64,000 nucleotides of DNA, from NCBI GenBank assembly GCA_010279815.1, contig QEOQ01000191.1:922846-986845 (forward strand), in the 5' to 3' direction. The position numbers and the translations under genes are program-made. Below the pieces are notes generated by a model that worked only from the letters and a program-made list of their open reading frames with translations, was not told the origin of the DNA and searched no databases. This document shows positions 46,522 to 58,200 of the stretch, piece after piece. Every line of letters begins with the position of its first letter. Position 1 is the stretch's first letter. This DNA comes from Brachionus plicatilis (lineage: Eukaryota > Rotifera > Eurotatoria > Ploima > Brachionidae).

Positions 46522-48284
46522 CTCAAAATTAAAAATTTATTCGAGATAAGTGGGTTAATCAGCTAAGATATTACCAATTTATTAGTGATGAAATCGAAAT
46601 AGTTTTTTGGTCAAAAATTAAAGCTTGAATAAATAGAAAATACGAACTCAGATTTAAAAAGCAACTTGAATTTTCAGCTATTAATTTAAAAAAAATTAAA
46701 TTGAATTGAATATTTGAAAAATTAAGTGTTTAAAAATTTTAATTATAAATAAATTAATTTTCAAGGCCGATTTATTATTTTTTAACTAAAATTACTAAAA
46801 ATTTTTTTTCCTAAATTTGCATAACTGATATTATTCTTATTAATTTTTATAAATCGTATTAAAATTATAAATTAAACAAAATTATACTTTAAAAAAACTA
46901 AAAATCAGCAGATAGTCGTTTAACTCGATTTTGAGTTTTTTTTATAGCCAGAGAAGGATGTTTTGTACAATTAGATTTTTTATTTTAATTAGAACAATAT
47001 TTAGATAATTAAAAATATTATGGTATGAATTTTGATGAAAAATGTGGTTTCTAATAAAGATCTCAATAATTCATTGCTTATTACGATTTGGTTCATATAA
47101 AAATAAATAAAAATAAAAATTTTTAAAAAAGTTAAATAAAAAATTATTTTTTTAAATTTAATTAAATATTGAAAAAAATAGCATCAAGCTTGATTTTTAA
47201 AATAAATTCACATTTTTAAATTAACTAAGTAATTTTATGAAATGTTAGTTATTTTTATATTCATATAGTAAAATTGGTAAAAAATCAGTAATTTTAGTTA
47301 ATGAATTAGCACACGCCATTTTCAAGTATATTTTTCAAATTTATTTCTATTCAAATATTTTATTCAAACCTAATTTTCATTCGAAAAGCTACTTATTCAA
47401 AAATCGAAAAACATTGGATTTGCATGCTTTGAGCTTGCTTAAACCACAACATTTTTATTATTATTTCGGATTCCATTAAATAAACTTTTAACAAAATTAA
47501 ATTGTTTTATTTATTTCTTGGCTTAAATCCCTTAAGTCCCAATTCAAGACTTTACATATCTATATTATTTTTGGAAATACGAGATTATTAAATCCGGATC
47601 AGATCACCATAAAATAAACTTAATGTCAAAAAATAATTCTTGAAGATTTATTCAGCAGTTTCCATTGACATTCCTTCACAAATTTTTTGCCATTATTTTA
47701 AAAGCTAATAATTAGCACAATAATATTTAAATTTTGATTTTTAAAAATTAGACGAGTTAAAGCAATGCTTGAAAAATGAATTTAATAGTTACTCTAATTT
47801 AAAGTTATTAATTAAATTTTAATCAAATTTAATTTATGGGCCTAAGCTTTATCATTCAATTTGGCAATCCTTTTATAATATTAAAGACTAAATGTAAGAG
47901 TTATGTATTCTCAAAATATATTTTTACGATTTTATAATAAGAGAAGATTATATTCTTAAAATAAAAATTTTTAATAATAAGAAAATTTTATTTTCGAGCA
48001 TTATTAAGTTAATTATAGGGATGAAAAAATTTTTAGAGCACACATTCAAAGCTTTGCTTTGAGTATCTTATTTTTAAATAAAAACAAAACTAACAAAGAC
48101 AAATCAGAAAATAAGTATTTGAAAAACCATTTAAATATTTTTAACAATTCAAATAATGGAATGCTGCCTGTTGTACCAATGCTGATAAAAATAACAATAA
48201 AATAAATAAATAGGGTTAGTAAAAATTTCAAAATATTTTCTTTAACATAAAATTTCATGATAAAAATGTCCGTTTTATTTTCAT
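46522..48284. other. Non-coding stretch between the two large single-exon genes
   Basis: About 1.8 kb, very AT-rich, no coding frame with conserved motifs and no repeat shared with the rest of the window. The minus-strand frame at 48046-48258 is a hydrophobic, phenylalanine-rich chance frame. If the two flanking genes were once one, the sequence responsible for the split lies here. Confidence 0.45.
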
Positions 48285-49394
48285 ATGATGGAAGAATATC
48301 AAATCTCTGAGACAGAATTTAAGGAATCTTTTGTCAAAGATTTTGTAAATTTTGCTTCAAAAACTACTTTTAAATCCTTACCATTAACCGAAGCAATCGG
48401 ATTACTCTCAACATATTGTATAGACTTTGTAGAAGACTTGAAAGCAGACGTAATTAAAAAAGAAGCTTCGAAGATATTAAAGATACAAAAATTTCGCAAT
48501 GTATCTCACATTGTCATTGATGAGAAAGGTTTGGAAAGCTTGAAAGAAAGTGGAAAAGTAAATTGGGGTGGTGGTGGTGGAGGTAACTTTATGAAAATAT
48601 TTTCTATCCGCGCTACTGCAAATAAAGTGTCCGAAAGTAGTTCTGAATGGTTTAAATCGAATAAAAGCCTGACTGACCAGTTGAATGAACTTAACAGATA
48701 TGTAAATGATGAAGTTGAATGGCAGTTTGAAGGCGATAAAATTGTACCTAAGAGCATTAGTGTAGCAAAGTTAGCTCGTGGACAATTCTCTGGGACTATG
48801 ACTTTCAATAGAGTTCGCAAGCAGTTCTATGAAGCGCCTTTCATTAGAAAATTTACATTGTACATTTCAAGTGCTACTGAGGAAAAAAGTGAAATTGAAA
48901 TCATGAAAAATTGCATCCAAGGCTACAGGGAACAATTAGAAGCTTTGGGCTCAGAATCTGTGGAAAAAGACAATCAATTAAGTCTGATTGTCAGCAATGC
49001 AGAGGCCAGATTGGCCAAATTGGAGCAACGTGTCTTCCATATTGATGATCTATTGAACGATTCTTCAGAAAATTTTCAAAGAGCTATTAGCAACTTAAAT
49101 GAAGCACTTGCTGCCCAAAGATATGAAATAGTAAGTGGCACATGGGTTATTTCGATTAAAGTTCATGGATATCCTACTATAAGCCGTGTTGGAGTGTTTA
49201 ATAAGAATTTCAAGAAGGTGCCAAAAATATTTTACACAATTAAGGCTCTTCATGTTGGCAATAACGTGGCCGCTCTTTACAAAATGACCAATGAGCGAAT
49301 CACCACCACACAGTTCACTTGTGACATTAATTTTTTTGGCGTTTTCCATGCTTTAGAACTAGAAATCGAATGGATTGCCTACGGTCTGGTTTAA
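48285..49394 (+). CDS. Large protein with C-terminal H-type-lectin-like domain
   Basis: A single-exon gene of 369 residues without a signal peptide. Residues 1-75 are acidic and helical (MMEEYQISETEFKESFVKDF and onward). A glycine run (NWGGGGGGNF) at about 92-101 is followed by a middle region containing WQFEGDKIVPKSISVAKLAR and MTFNRVRKQFYEAPFIRKF, whose fold I do not recognise. A helical, probably coiled-coil segment at about 200-280 has MKNCIQGYREQLEALGSE and NAEARLAKLEQRVFHIDDLL. The last 80 or so residues read GTWVISIKVHGYPTISRVGV, then FKKVPKIFYTIKALHV, ITTTQFTCDINFF and LELEIEWIAYG. The F(K)..P.+...+ and final W(I)AYG pattern fits H-type lectins, GalNAc-binding trimers whose assembly a preceding coiled coil would help. 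Without a signal peptide an intracellular role is likely. Confidence 0.78.
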   Translation: MMEEYQISETEFKESFVKDFVNFASKTTFKSLPLTEAIGLLSTYCIDFVEDLKADVIKKEASKILKIQKFRNVSHIVIDEKGLESLKESGKVNWGGGGGGNFMKIFSIRATANKVSESSSEWFKSNKSLTDQLNELNRYVNDEVEWQFEGDKIVPKSISVAKLARGQFSGTMTFNRVRKQFYEAPFIRKFTLYISSATEEKSEIEIMKNCIQGYREQLEALGSESVEKDNQLSLIVSNAEARLAKLEQRVFHIDDLLNDSSENFQRAISNLNEALAAQRYEIVSGTWVISIKVHGYPTISRVGVFNKNFKKVPKIFYTIKALHVGNNVAALYKMTNERITTTQFTCDINFFGVFHALELEIEWIAYGLV

Positions 49395-49741
49395 AGCTTA
49401 TTTTTTTCCTAAAAAAAGAATTTAAAATTCAGTTGTGATTTTTCCAATTATTTTTTTTTAGTCTTTATAAAAGTATTTAAAAAAAAAACACTTTTCTTTC
49501 AAATTGATAATATATCTTTAAGAAATTCAACTCGAAATGAACATTTGAAAATGGATGTCGTTTGCATCAACAAGAACCTTGAGCTTTTTTGGATCTTGTC
49601 TCGAATCTTTTTAATCTATCTTAAAATCTCAGTTTAGAAATAAAGGGATAAATATCTTTATCTTTAGTAAAATTTAAAAAAAAATAACTAATTTAAAGCA
49701 TTGTAAACATTACAATTACAATTTTTACCTTACATTAGCAT

Positions 49742-49800
49742 TTAATAATAATAATAATAATAATGAACATAAGCTACGACAAGCATGCTTGCAGAGACGT
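49742..49800 (+). repeat. Dispersed repeat next to an (AAT)n tract, copy 3
   Basis: The AAT run is followed by GAACATAAGCTACGACAAGC and ATGCTTGCAGAGACG. It resembles, with more changes, the blocks at 11851-11920 and 28768-28828. Confidence 0.45.
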
Positions 49801-49832
49801 CTTACTAGGAAAACATCTATGATAGCTAGATG

Positions 49833-50141
49833 CAGAGTTTTTTAAAAGTCACAAGTCTCAAGTCAAGTCCAAGTCAAGACTTTTTTTTTTAAATTTCATT
49901 CAAAAGTCCAAGTCCAGGCTTTAAAATTTTGAATACTGAAGAAGAAATTTATGCTAAAATTGCAGAAAAATTCTGATAAATTATCAGAATTTTTTTGCAA
50001 TTTTATCAGTGATAATAATGCAAATCTATTGCGTTAGACAATCCAAGAGTATATAAATTTATTGATATGAAGCCTGATCTAGAAAATTTTTAAAAAAAAT
50101 TCTGGACTTGGACTTTTTTTTGGGACTTTTAAACAACTCTG
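49833..50141. mobile_element. hAT-type MITE, family 1, copy 2 (309 bp)
   Basis: Starts CAGAGTTTTTTAAAAGTCAC and ends with the inverse of CAGAGTTGTTTAAAAGTCCC. It is flanked by the exact 8-bp repeat GCTAGATG on both sides (49825-49832 and 50142-50149). The interior consists of AAGTCCAAGTC-type repeats near both ends and an AT-rich centre. CAGAG termini and 8-bp duplications are typical of hAT elements. No ORF. Confidence 0.92.
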
Positions 50142-50247
50142 GCTAGATGCATTGAAATATAGATACATATACAAAGTTATTAATAGTTTTCTATTTCATT
50201 ATAAGTACAATTAGTAAATTATAGAAGAAAAAAAACGAGATCGAGAA

Positions 50248-50466
50248 GGCTTTAAGAAATTCAGTACAAAATGATAAAAAGAACAGAAAAAAATGTAAAA
50301 AAATTGAATAACTTTTTTTCTAAAAGTTTAAAATTAATTATGTGAATGCGGAATGCTGAGTTCAGCAGAAATTAAATTTCAAGAATTAATTTTAAACTTT
50401 TAGAAAAAAAGTTATTCAATTTTTTTACATTTTTTTCTGTTCTTTTGTACTGAACTTCACAAAACC
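50248..50466. mobile_element. MULE-like MITE, family 3, complete copy (219 bp)
   Basis: The termini are GGCTTTAAGAAATTCAGTAC and the inverse of GGTTTTGTGAAGTTCAGTAC. They are followed by AAAAGAACAGAAAAAAATG and TGAATAACTTTTTTTC in both arms, so nearly the whole element is a hairpin with a loop of about 50 bp. The 9-bp direct repeat GATCGAGAA flanks it (50239-50247 and 50467-50475), which places it with Mutator-like elements. Related copies lie at 33569-33835 and 57722-58037. Confidence 0.85.
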
Positions 50467-50475
50467 GATCGAGAA

Positions 50476-52274
50476 CAACTCAACAATCATCGTATTCACT
50501 ACAAACAAACAATCCGTTACACAATAGTCCCAAGAAATGGTAAATAAATATTTGAATTGCTCTTATTTTACCAAATTAACCAAATTTTGAAAAAATATTT
50601 AGTATACTTTAATTTATTTAAAACAGGTTAGGTAAAATTGCTAAAAATATATATTTCAGTGGCAGTGTTAATTGCAATTGGTCTCAAAGCATGTCTAGTA
50701 AGACAATAATCAAATCAAATTTTTTTTTTTGTTACTGATTTTCAACTTAAAATATTTTTCAAACAAAAAATTATGATAAAGTTATTGAAATGTTTCAAAT
50801 TGATTTTTATTAAAAAAATATTCGAAATTAATTTTGCAATGTTGTTACATTGAAATTAAATAGATTGCATCAAACATAGAATATTTAGTTTGTATTGTTT
50901 TAATAAAAAAATCTTTAAATAATAATATTTTTCATACAAGGAATAAAACAAATTTTTTTAAAAAAGATAAAAAATTTTAAAATATAAAATATTTAAGAAT
51001 ATTGTACCGTAATTTTTTTTGAAAAAATTAAAAATTGATTTGAAAAATATGATAAATATTTTTAATTAAAATTTTTATTAATTTTTCAAATCAATTTTTA
51101 ATTTTTTCAAAAAAAAATGCCGCGTCAAGAATCAAATTTTAGTATTTTTTTAAACCGAATAATAAAAATATTCAAAAAAAAAATTTTTAATTTATGACAG
51201 AAACTCTATTTTTAATGCTGCATTAAATTAAAAAACTTTACTTTTAACGTGATCCAAGACTCGAAATACAACTTTGACGCATGCGGTGTAAGTTAAGAAT
51301 TTTTTAACATGGGCGAGATGGTATTTATTGCCTGCGCCAAAGTTGTTTTTCAGGTTGTGAGGCTGCAATATCTAACGAGGGAATATGGTATATTAGATTT
51401 TTTTCTACTTAAAAATACTTATCTGTTGTAAATAAAATGATGAGAGCTTCCATTTAACATAAGAAAAATCGAGAGGAATAAAATAAATCTGGCAACAAAA
51501 AATGCTGTTTTTAAACGATACTTTTTTTAAATACTGATCTAATTTATTGAATAAAAAATATGATTATAAATAGATCGACTTATTTTAAAAATATTAAAAT
51601 GTAATAGTATTTTGTACATTTTTTAGACTTTACATACTCTTTCAAAAATTTTAAAATAAGTGCCAAATTAGCGAGCAATCAAAACTTGTTGCGAATTAGA
51701 TAAGTTCAGCATTGAAATGACTAAATTCATGTTATTTTTTAAATTAAGAGGTATATCAAAATTATCTAAGAAAAAATTATTGTGGAAAATTTAAAAAACA
51801 ATTTATCAATATACTAATCAATATACTAAAATAATAATAAAATTTTATTTTATTTTTAATTTTAAGGTTAATCAACAGGCTAGTACCTTTGTCATAAAAG
51901 ACCGATTAACACTTCTTTTGTTTGATATTAAAATCTTTTACAAATTAAAAAAAAAAAAATGTTGTTTATAAAATTATTTAAAAAAAAGTAAAATATTGAA
52001 ATATTTAAGTTAAATTTTAAGAATTTTTTGACAAAATCTGTAAATATCAAATTAATATTATTGAATATTGAACTCGGTTTTTCACTTTAATAAGAAACTG
52101 AGCCAAAGAAAATTCGGCTTTTTGAAAATTATTAAATCAAGTTAACTAAGCTATTGACATTAATAAATATACAACAAAATTTAATATTTTGGTTACAAAT
52201 CTGATCTTTTTTTTTTAGTTTAATTGAATTTTCTAAAATTGAGTAAAATAAACAAGAAAATTAGCCAATGCTTT
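50476..52274. other. Region without a supported gene
   Basis: The 3' flank of the ADAM10 gene, AT-rich. One GC-richer block at 51254-51400 contains an imperfect inverted repeat (ACAACTTTGACGCATGC near 51270 and its inverse GCCTGCGCCAAAGTTGT near 51341). It ends in AACGAGGGAATATGGTA, which resembles AACGAGAGAATACGGTA at 10788. So it is probably a fragment of a dispersed repeat. Confidence 0.4.
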
Positions 52275-55200
52275 TTAAAATTTATTTTTCTTTTTAAAAT
52301 AAAAAAAAAATATCAAAAAAAAAATTACTGCTAGTATTATCAAAAATAAAAAATTGACAATAAAATTTAAATTATTATCAGAGAGTATATACACTGACTT
52401 TTTTTTTCTGATTTTTTGACATAGCTTTTTTTTGTCACAATATCCTTCATCATTTAAGCATTTCGATCCTGTTTTCAGTTCCAAGTCTATTGGATTAAAA
52501 TGGTTAATCATTTCTGGTATTTGGAATGAATCAGTGCATACATTTTTCGTTAATTCTTAAAAAATTTTTAATCATAAATTAAATTTTTCATTTTAAATTA
52601 CCTCCTTGACATGCAAGATGACAAAACGATGTTTCTTTACTACTCTCATTCAGGCTACATTTGGTCATATTAAATTTTTCACATAAAGAGCTTTGGCATT
52701 TCTAAAAATCACTAGGTAAATTTAAAAAATTTAAAATTAAATATATATTTTACTCGTTCAATGCACAAACTCGTATTAAGTTTACACATCGAATAATCAG
52801 GAAGTTTTGAGTCATCAAATGGACAATTAACACTTCTACCGGAGCAAGTTCTTTCATAATTACAATCTTTATCAATCGATTTACCACAGGTAGTCGAATT
52901 ATCTTTGAAATTACACTCGGGTCCACAACATTCTCCTTGAGATGGGCTGCAAACTGAGTTTCCTTTCAGTTTGCATCGCTTATTCTTAACTTGATAGTCA
53001 GCCCAATAACAACATGACTCTAGGCACTCGTCAAAATATCCACAATCACATTCTTCACCTGGTTCAACAATTCCGTTTCCACAAATGGATCCATTAAATT
53101 CTAGGCAATTAATTTAGCTTTTAAAAATACTGGCTAATTTGAAGAAAAAATAGAAATTTTCTTAAACCTTTCAATTTTTGTCATGAAATTGGCTTTAATA
53201 TGCGGTCAAAAAATAATTTAAATATTTTAAAATACAGCGATTTTTTTTTAATGGACCCAATCGCTTAACATGATGTGAAAAAGTTAGATAACTATAAAGA
53301 AAAAAAAATTCCCATGGTCAATCAATTTACGGTAAATAATAATTTGAAAACAAAAATTCTTTAAATAAATGCTTTAAATCACTTGCAAAAAAAAATTAAA
53401 CTTCATTTTTGATATTTTTTGAATATTTTATTCTGAAATAGCTTTATCTCTGTAAGAAAACAAAAATATTATTTGAAAAATTTTTTAAAAGAATATAAAA
53501 ATTTTTGAGGTTTAATATTAAAGGGAATATTTATTTCTGAAAATTGATCATTCAAAAATTTAAAACTTAATTAATAAAAAAACGCTAAAGATTCGTCCGA
53601 CTGGAAACCAGTTCTGAGTGGAGTACCGCAAGGGTCTGTTTTAGGGCCATTATTGTTTATAATCTTCATCAATGACTTGCCAAACGGCTTATCCATTCTC
53701 TGTAAATTCTTTGCTGATGATAGCAAATTGTTCAGTATAATAAAAAACCCAAAAGACCGTGAAGAGTTCCAATCCAACATTAACATGTTACTAGAGTGGA
53801 CAGTTAAATGGAACATGGACCTCAACCTTGGAAAATGTAAAATCATGCACATCAAGACCACATGTTCACATTCGAAATCGACGACATGGCGTATGTATTA
53901 GAAAACACAAAATCAGAACGGGATCTAGGAGTGATACTACAAGACGATCTGAAATGGAAAGAGCATATTTCTGCATCCATCCTCAAAGCAAATTTTGTAA
54001 ACGGAAAGCTCAAAAAATCCTTCGATAATTGGGACACTAGAACATTTAAAATATTATTCACATCGTACGTGCGACCCATTCTAGAATACGGCTCGACAAT
54101 TTGGAACCCTATTCGTAAAAAAGAAATTAAACAAATCGAAAATGTCCAAAGGAGGGCCACAAAACTGGTACCAACTATCAGAAACAAAAGCTACGAAGAT
54201 CGCCTTAAAATACTCGGATTGACAACTCTAGAAGATCGTAGAAAAAGAGGTGATTTAATCCAATACTTTAAAATTACCAAAAATATTAATATCGTGAACT
54301 GGTTCCATCTTTTTAACCACAGCCCAAACTCAAACTGTTCAGGACCAGCTGGCTCTACAAGAGGGCACAATAAACTCTACAGACAATTCGTAAAATCTTG
54401 TCCTGCAAGACACAATTTTTTCACAAATAGAGTGGTACCAACTTGGAATGAACTACCGGAAAATGTTATAAAAGCTGAAACAGTCAACAGTTTTAAGAAC
54501 AAATACGACAAATTTTCAAATGGTCAGAAACATCTGCCATAGCTAAGTACGTTGGTGCTCAGCTCCGCGGTTCACCCGTTGCAGATAAAACAATAATAAT
54601 AATAATAATAAAATTATTTATTTTATTTAGCGGGCTTGGCTAAAAAACGGTTATTTTAGATTTTAATTTAAGTATTGTGATTTCTAAAATTATACAAAAA
54701 GTTAAAAGAAAAATAGAGTCTAAAATTGGTTATAAAGCATTTTTTGACATGGATTTAAATTTTAAAAAAAATTTACATAGTATAAGCTTATATCATTTTC
54801 AATTTTTTCATTCTTTAATATGATATGATAAATATGATAAATTAAAATAACGCACACTGAGATAATAGTTGAAATTATAAGGTAAGTTTTTAATTTTTTT
54901 ATAAGCTATGGGGTTTAAAGTGAAAATGAAATTTAAAAAAGTTTGCATTTTAAACGAGTCCTAGGTGTCTAAGGCTTGTATTTTTATTTTTATATCAGAA
55001 CCTAGGGGTAATTTGCAAGGATTTATGGTAGGTTTTACCATTTCTCCTAGTTTTTTTGATATAAATAAGATAGGAGTAAGCTATACACTTAGAAAAAAAA
55101 TTTTGATACTGAAAATGCTCTAAATTTCTAATTACAAAATTAAACCCATATCATTGTCCGCATCGTCTACAAAGAAATGGGTTATCTAGTAATTTAAAGA

Positions 55201-58200
55201 TTTAATAAAGTTAGTGTTAAAAATAACATGTTATAAAAATATGACAATATTGTTTTGATTAAAACTTGAAATTTTTCTATTTATCTTCTAATCTGAGCTA
55301 CGAAAAAAAAGCAAATAAAAAAAGTTAGTATCAAAAAAGAATACATGACATTAAGTAAAATGTTCAAAACATAGATAGGTTTAAAAAATTATAAGATTTT
55401 TTTTCTACTTTTTAGTAGGAGTAGTAGTAAATAAAGGTGTGACACAGAGGTACCTTTGTGTATGTAAGTTATAGGGCTAAATCATATCAGCTCTTATCTG
55501 GTCTGTCAATGAATACACTCGGTATACCGATTTCCTCAGATAACCGGACGCCACGTGAGTATCCAGTCTAGCCTTTAAGCTGTTCACATTACTCGCATTA
55601 ACTTAAGGAAAGAATTTTCCAATCATGTTACAGCCCTTACAGTCATCTCCAACGATCTGATGTGTGTGTGATCTGCCTTTATTATTTCTTCTTATTTTTT
55701 CCCAGATCCACCTCTTCTAACCCATGTGTTATTTTATATAGCTGTATTAGGTCACCCCTTTTTCTCCTTTTACTCAAGTCAGTATATCCTAAATTCTTCA
55801 ACCTATCTTCATATTTCGTTATCCTCCAGAACCATGTCTGTTGCTCTCCTCTGAACCTCTTCTATTTTTTTAATTTCCTTTTTTGATAGAATGTTCCATA
55901 CTAATGACGCGAACTCTAAGTGAGTTCTCACAAAAGTAGGATATGATTTTTTGCACAATTTTATGTCGAAATATCTAAAAGTCTCCGTCAGTCTCCCACA
56001 CATCCAACTCGCTCTTTTCATTCCAGCTTCCACTTGCACTGAAAATTTACCATCTTTTGTTATGATTACTCATAAGTCCTTTTCTTTCTCAGTTTCCTTC
56101 AGTACTGTTTCACTTCTATTTTCCTCAATTTTCCAAAAATCACTTCACATTTTAACCCATTAGATCTCATTGACCAAATTCTACACCATTCGACTGTATT
56201 ATATAACAAGACTTTATTTCCTTTCTCTTAAAAAGACCTCTAGCACCCAGCATCTTTGCCTGTACCCCATATTCATTCAACTTATGAATTAATTTGTTGA
56301 TAGAAACCCTATCGAAAGCTTTTGAAAAATCAGGAGACAGCGCATCAACTGAATTTTCCTCCATTAAACTTTTTGTTAGTAGATTCTGCCATTTTGTTGT
56401 TTCAAAATTAAATTATTCTCTTAAAAAAATCTCATCATCTCATTTCTAATTATTCCTTCCATTATTTTACAGCACAGTGACGTCAAAGACACCGGCCTGT
56501 AGTCTACCGCATTGGTCTATTTCCTGTTTTGAAGATCGCTTTAATGTAATAAATATTCATATTCAAAAAAGATACAATAAAAGTTTAAGATACAATTTAT
56601 AGGTAATTCAATTTAATGAACCAATTTTAGAAATAAATTTTTAATTTTAAAAAGCAAATAGCCAACTTCAAGAATAATCGAAAAGTTGCTGGAAATCAGA
56701 ACAACGTTAGAATATGATTCTTAATTATTAATATAATTAGCTTGACAAAAAATTTATTAATTCTAGTTTGTTAAACCCAATTAAGGCTAAATTATAAAAA
56801 CAGCTACGACTCTGAGTCAAGTTAAAAAATCAAAAAATTTTAAATCTTATTTTTTAAAAAATATTTACTTTTAAAACAGAATCGATTTGATTCATGGATC
56901 AATGAATGCATCAATAAAGACATTTGTTCTAAACTACATGGCGAAAATTGTATGCTGTTTAAACTACTTTGGTCACCCAATTTTTTACTCATCAAAAAGT
57001 CGCCTCCTTTAAAATATGATGGCGAACATCTTTCATCATCATCATAATTTTGGTCATGAAGAGCTCCGAAACTGTGGCCAACTTCATGGGCAAATGCTAA
57101 TTTTATTTGATAATTTGTGAGTCGACATTTCTCATTAACAATAGTTATAAAGCCAGTATTATAAGTTTTTATGGTACCAGAAGAATTATTCTCTTTGGCA
57201 CAAATGCCAACATTACTTTTTGGTACACCTGTCCAAGCTGCTCCAATTGTTCCATTTGAAAAATCTTGGCCAGTTAAAGTGTATGCCAAGCAATAATTCT
57301 GGTTGTCTTCTTTGGCTAAATTTGAAATGAAATCCAAAGGATTGGATGAATTTGAGCAAAATATTTTGTCTAATGAATATTTGGATCCATTTTTAAAACA
57401 ATTTTCAAAAGTCCATATCTACAATTTTAAAGTGAATTATTTAAAAAGTCCTTTGAATTTTGATGCTATCAAAATTATTTCTTTTGTATCCGATTCAAAT
57501 TTAGTGAAATATTTAAATATTTTAATGTAAAATAAATAAATGTTTTATTTAGCATGAAACTTTTTTAAAAATAACTTTTATTGAATTAAATTAATTATTT
57601 TCTTAATTTACAATGCATTTGCAAGATTAATTACTTACAAAATAAATAAATTATTTAAATTCATAAGCTTTTTTTCTTTTTTGTAGATTTTTGGAAAATT
57701 TGAAGTATTTTGTCGAAAATGTTGAATTCAGTAAAAAATGATGAAAAATTTAATAAATTATTTTTCTGTAAGTTCAAACTTAGTTCTGTGTATTAAAAAT
57801 GATGCAACATTTACATCAACTGTCAAAGTCTATTAACACAAACAAAAAATTTCAATAAATTCGACGTCAGTGCAATTTACAGAGATTTTGCACAACATTA
57901 GCAGGCTTTTACATTTGATGCAACTTTGAATGTTGCACCTTGTTGCATTCACTAAAATAATTTAAACTAACAGAAAAAAAATTATTAAATTTTTGAATTA
58001 TTTTGTTCTGTTCTTTTGTACTGAATTTCACTAAAAACAAAAATCGAGAGATTTCTGAAATTCTGAAAAAAAAATTTTAATAATAGAAAAATTTTCTTGA
58101 ATAATTTTTTTATTTCACTCATTTAAAATTATTTTTGGAAAAATTTCTATGAAATAATTATTCCGTGGAAAAAATTCTATTAATTGAACAATGACTAAAT

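Noticed and set aside
48299..49349. Three minus-strand frames under the H-type-lectin-like gene
   Set aside because: Antisense shadows; one even translates the glycine codons as a proline run.
45652..49394. Joining the two single-exon genes into one spliced gene
   Set aside because: No usable GT donor after SEDIYSNLNI and no AG acceptor before MMEEYQ; kept as a hypothesis in the findings only.
57303..57530. Plus-strand frame of 75 codons
   Set aside because: It overlaps ADAM10 exon 6 and intron 5 on the opposite strand, while the minus strand reads conserved metalloprotease sequence.
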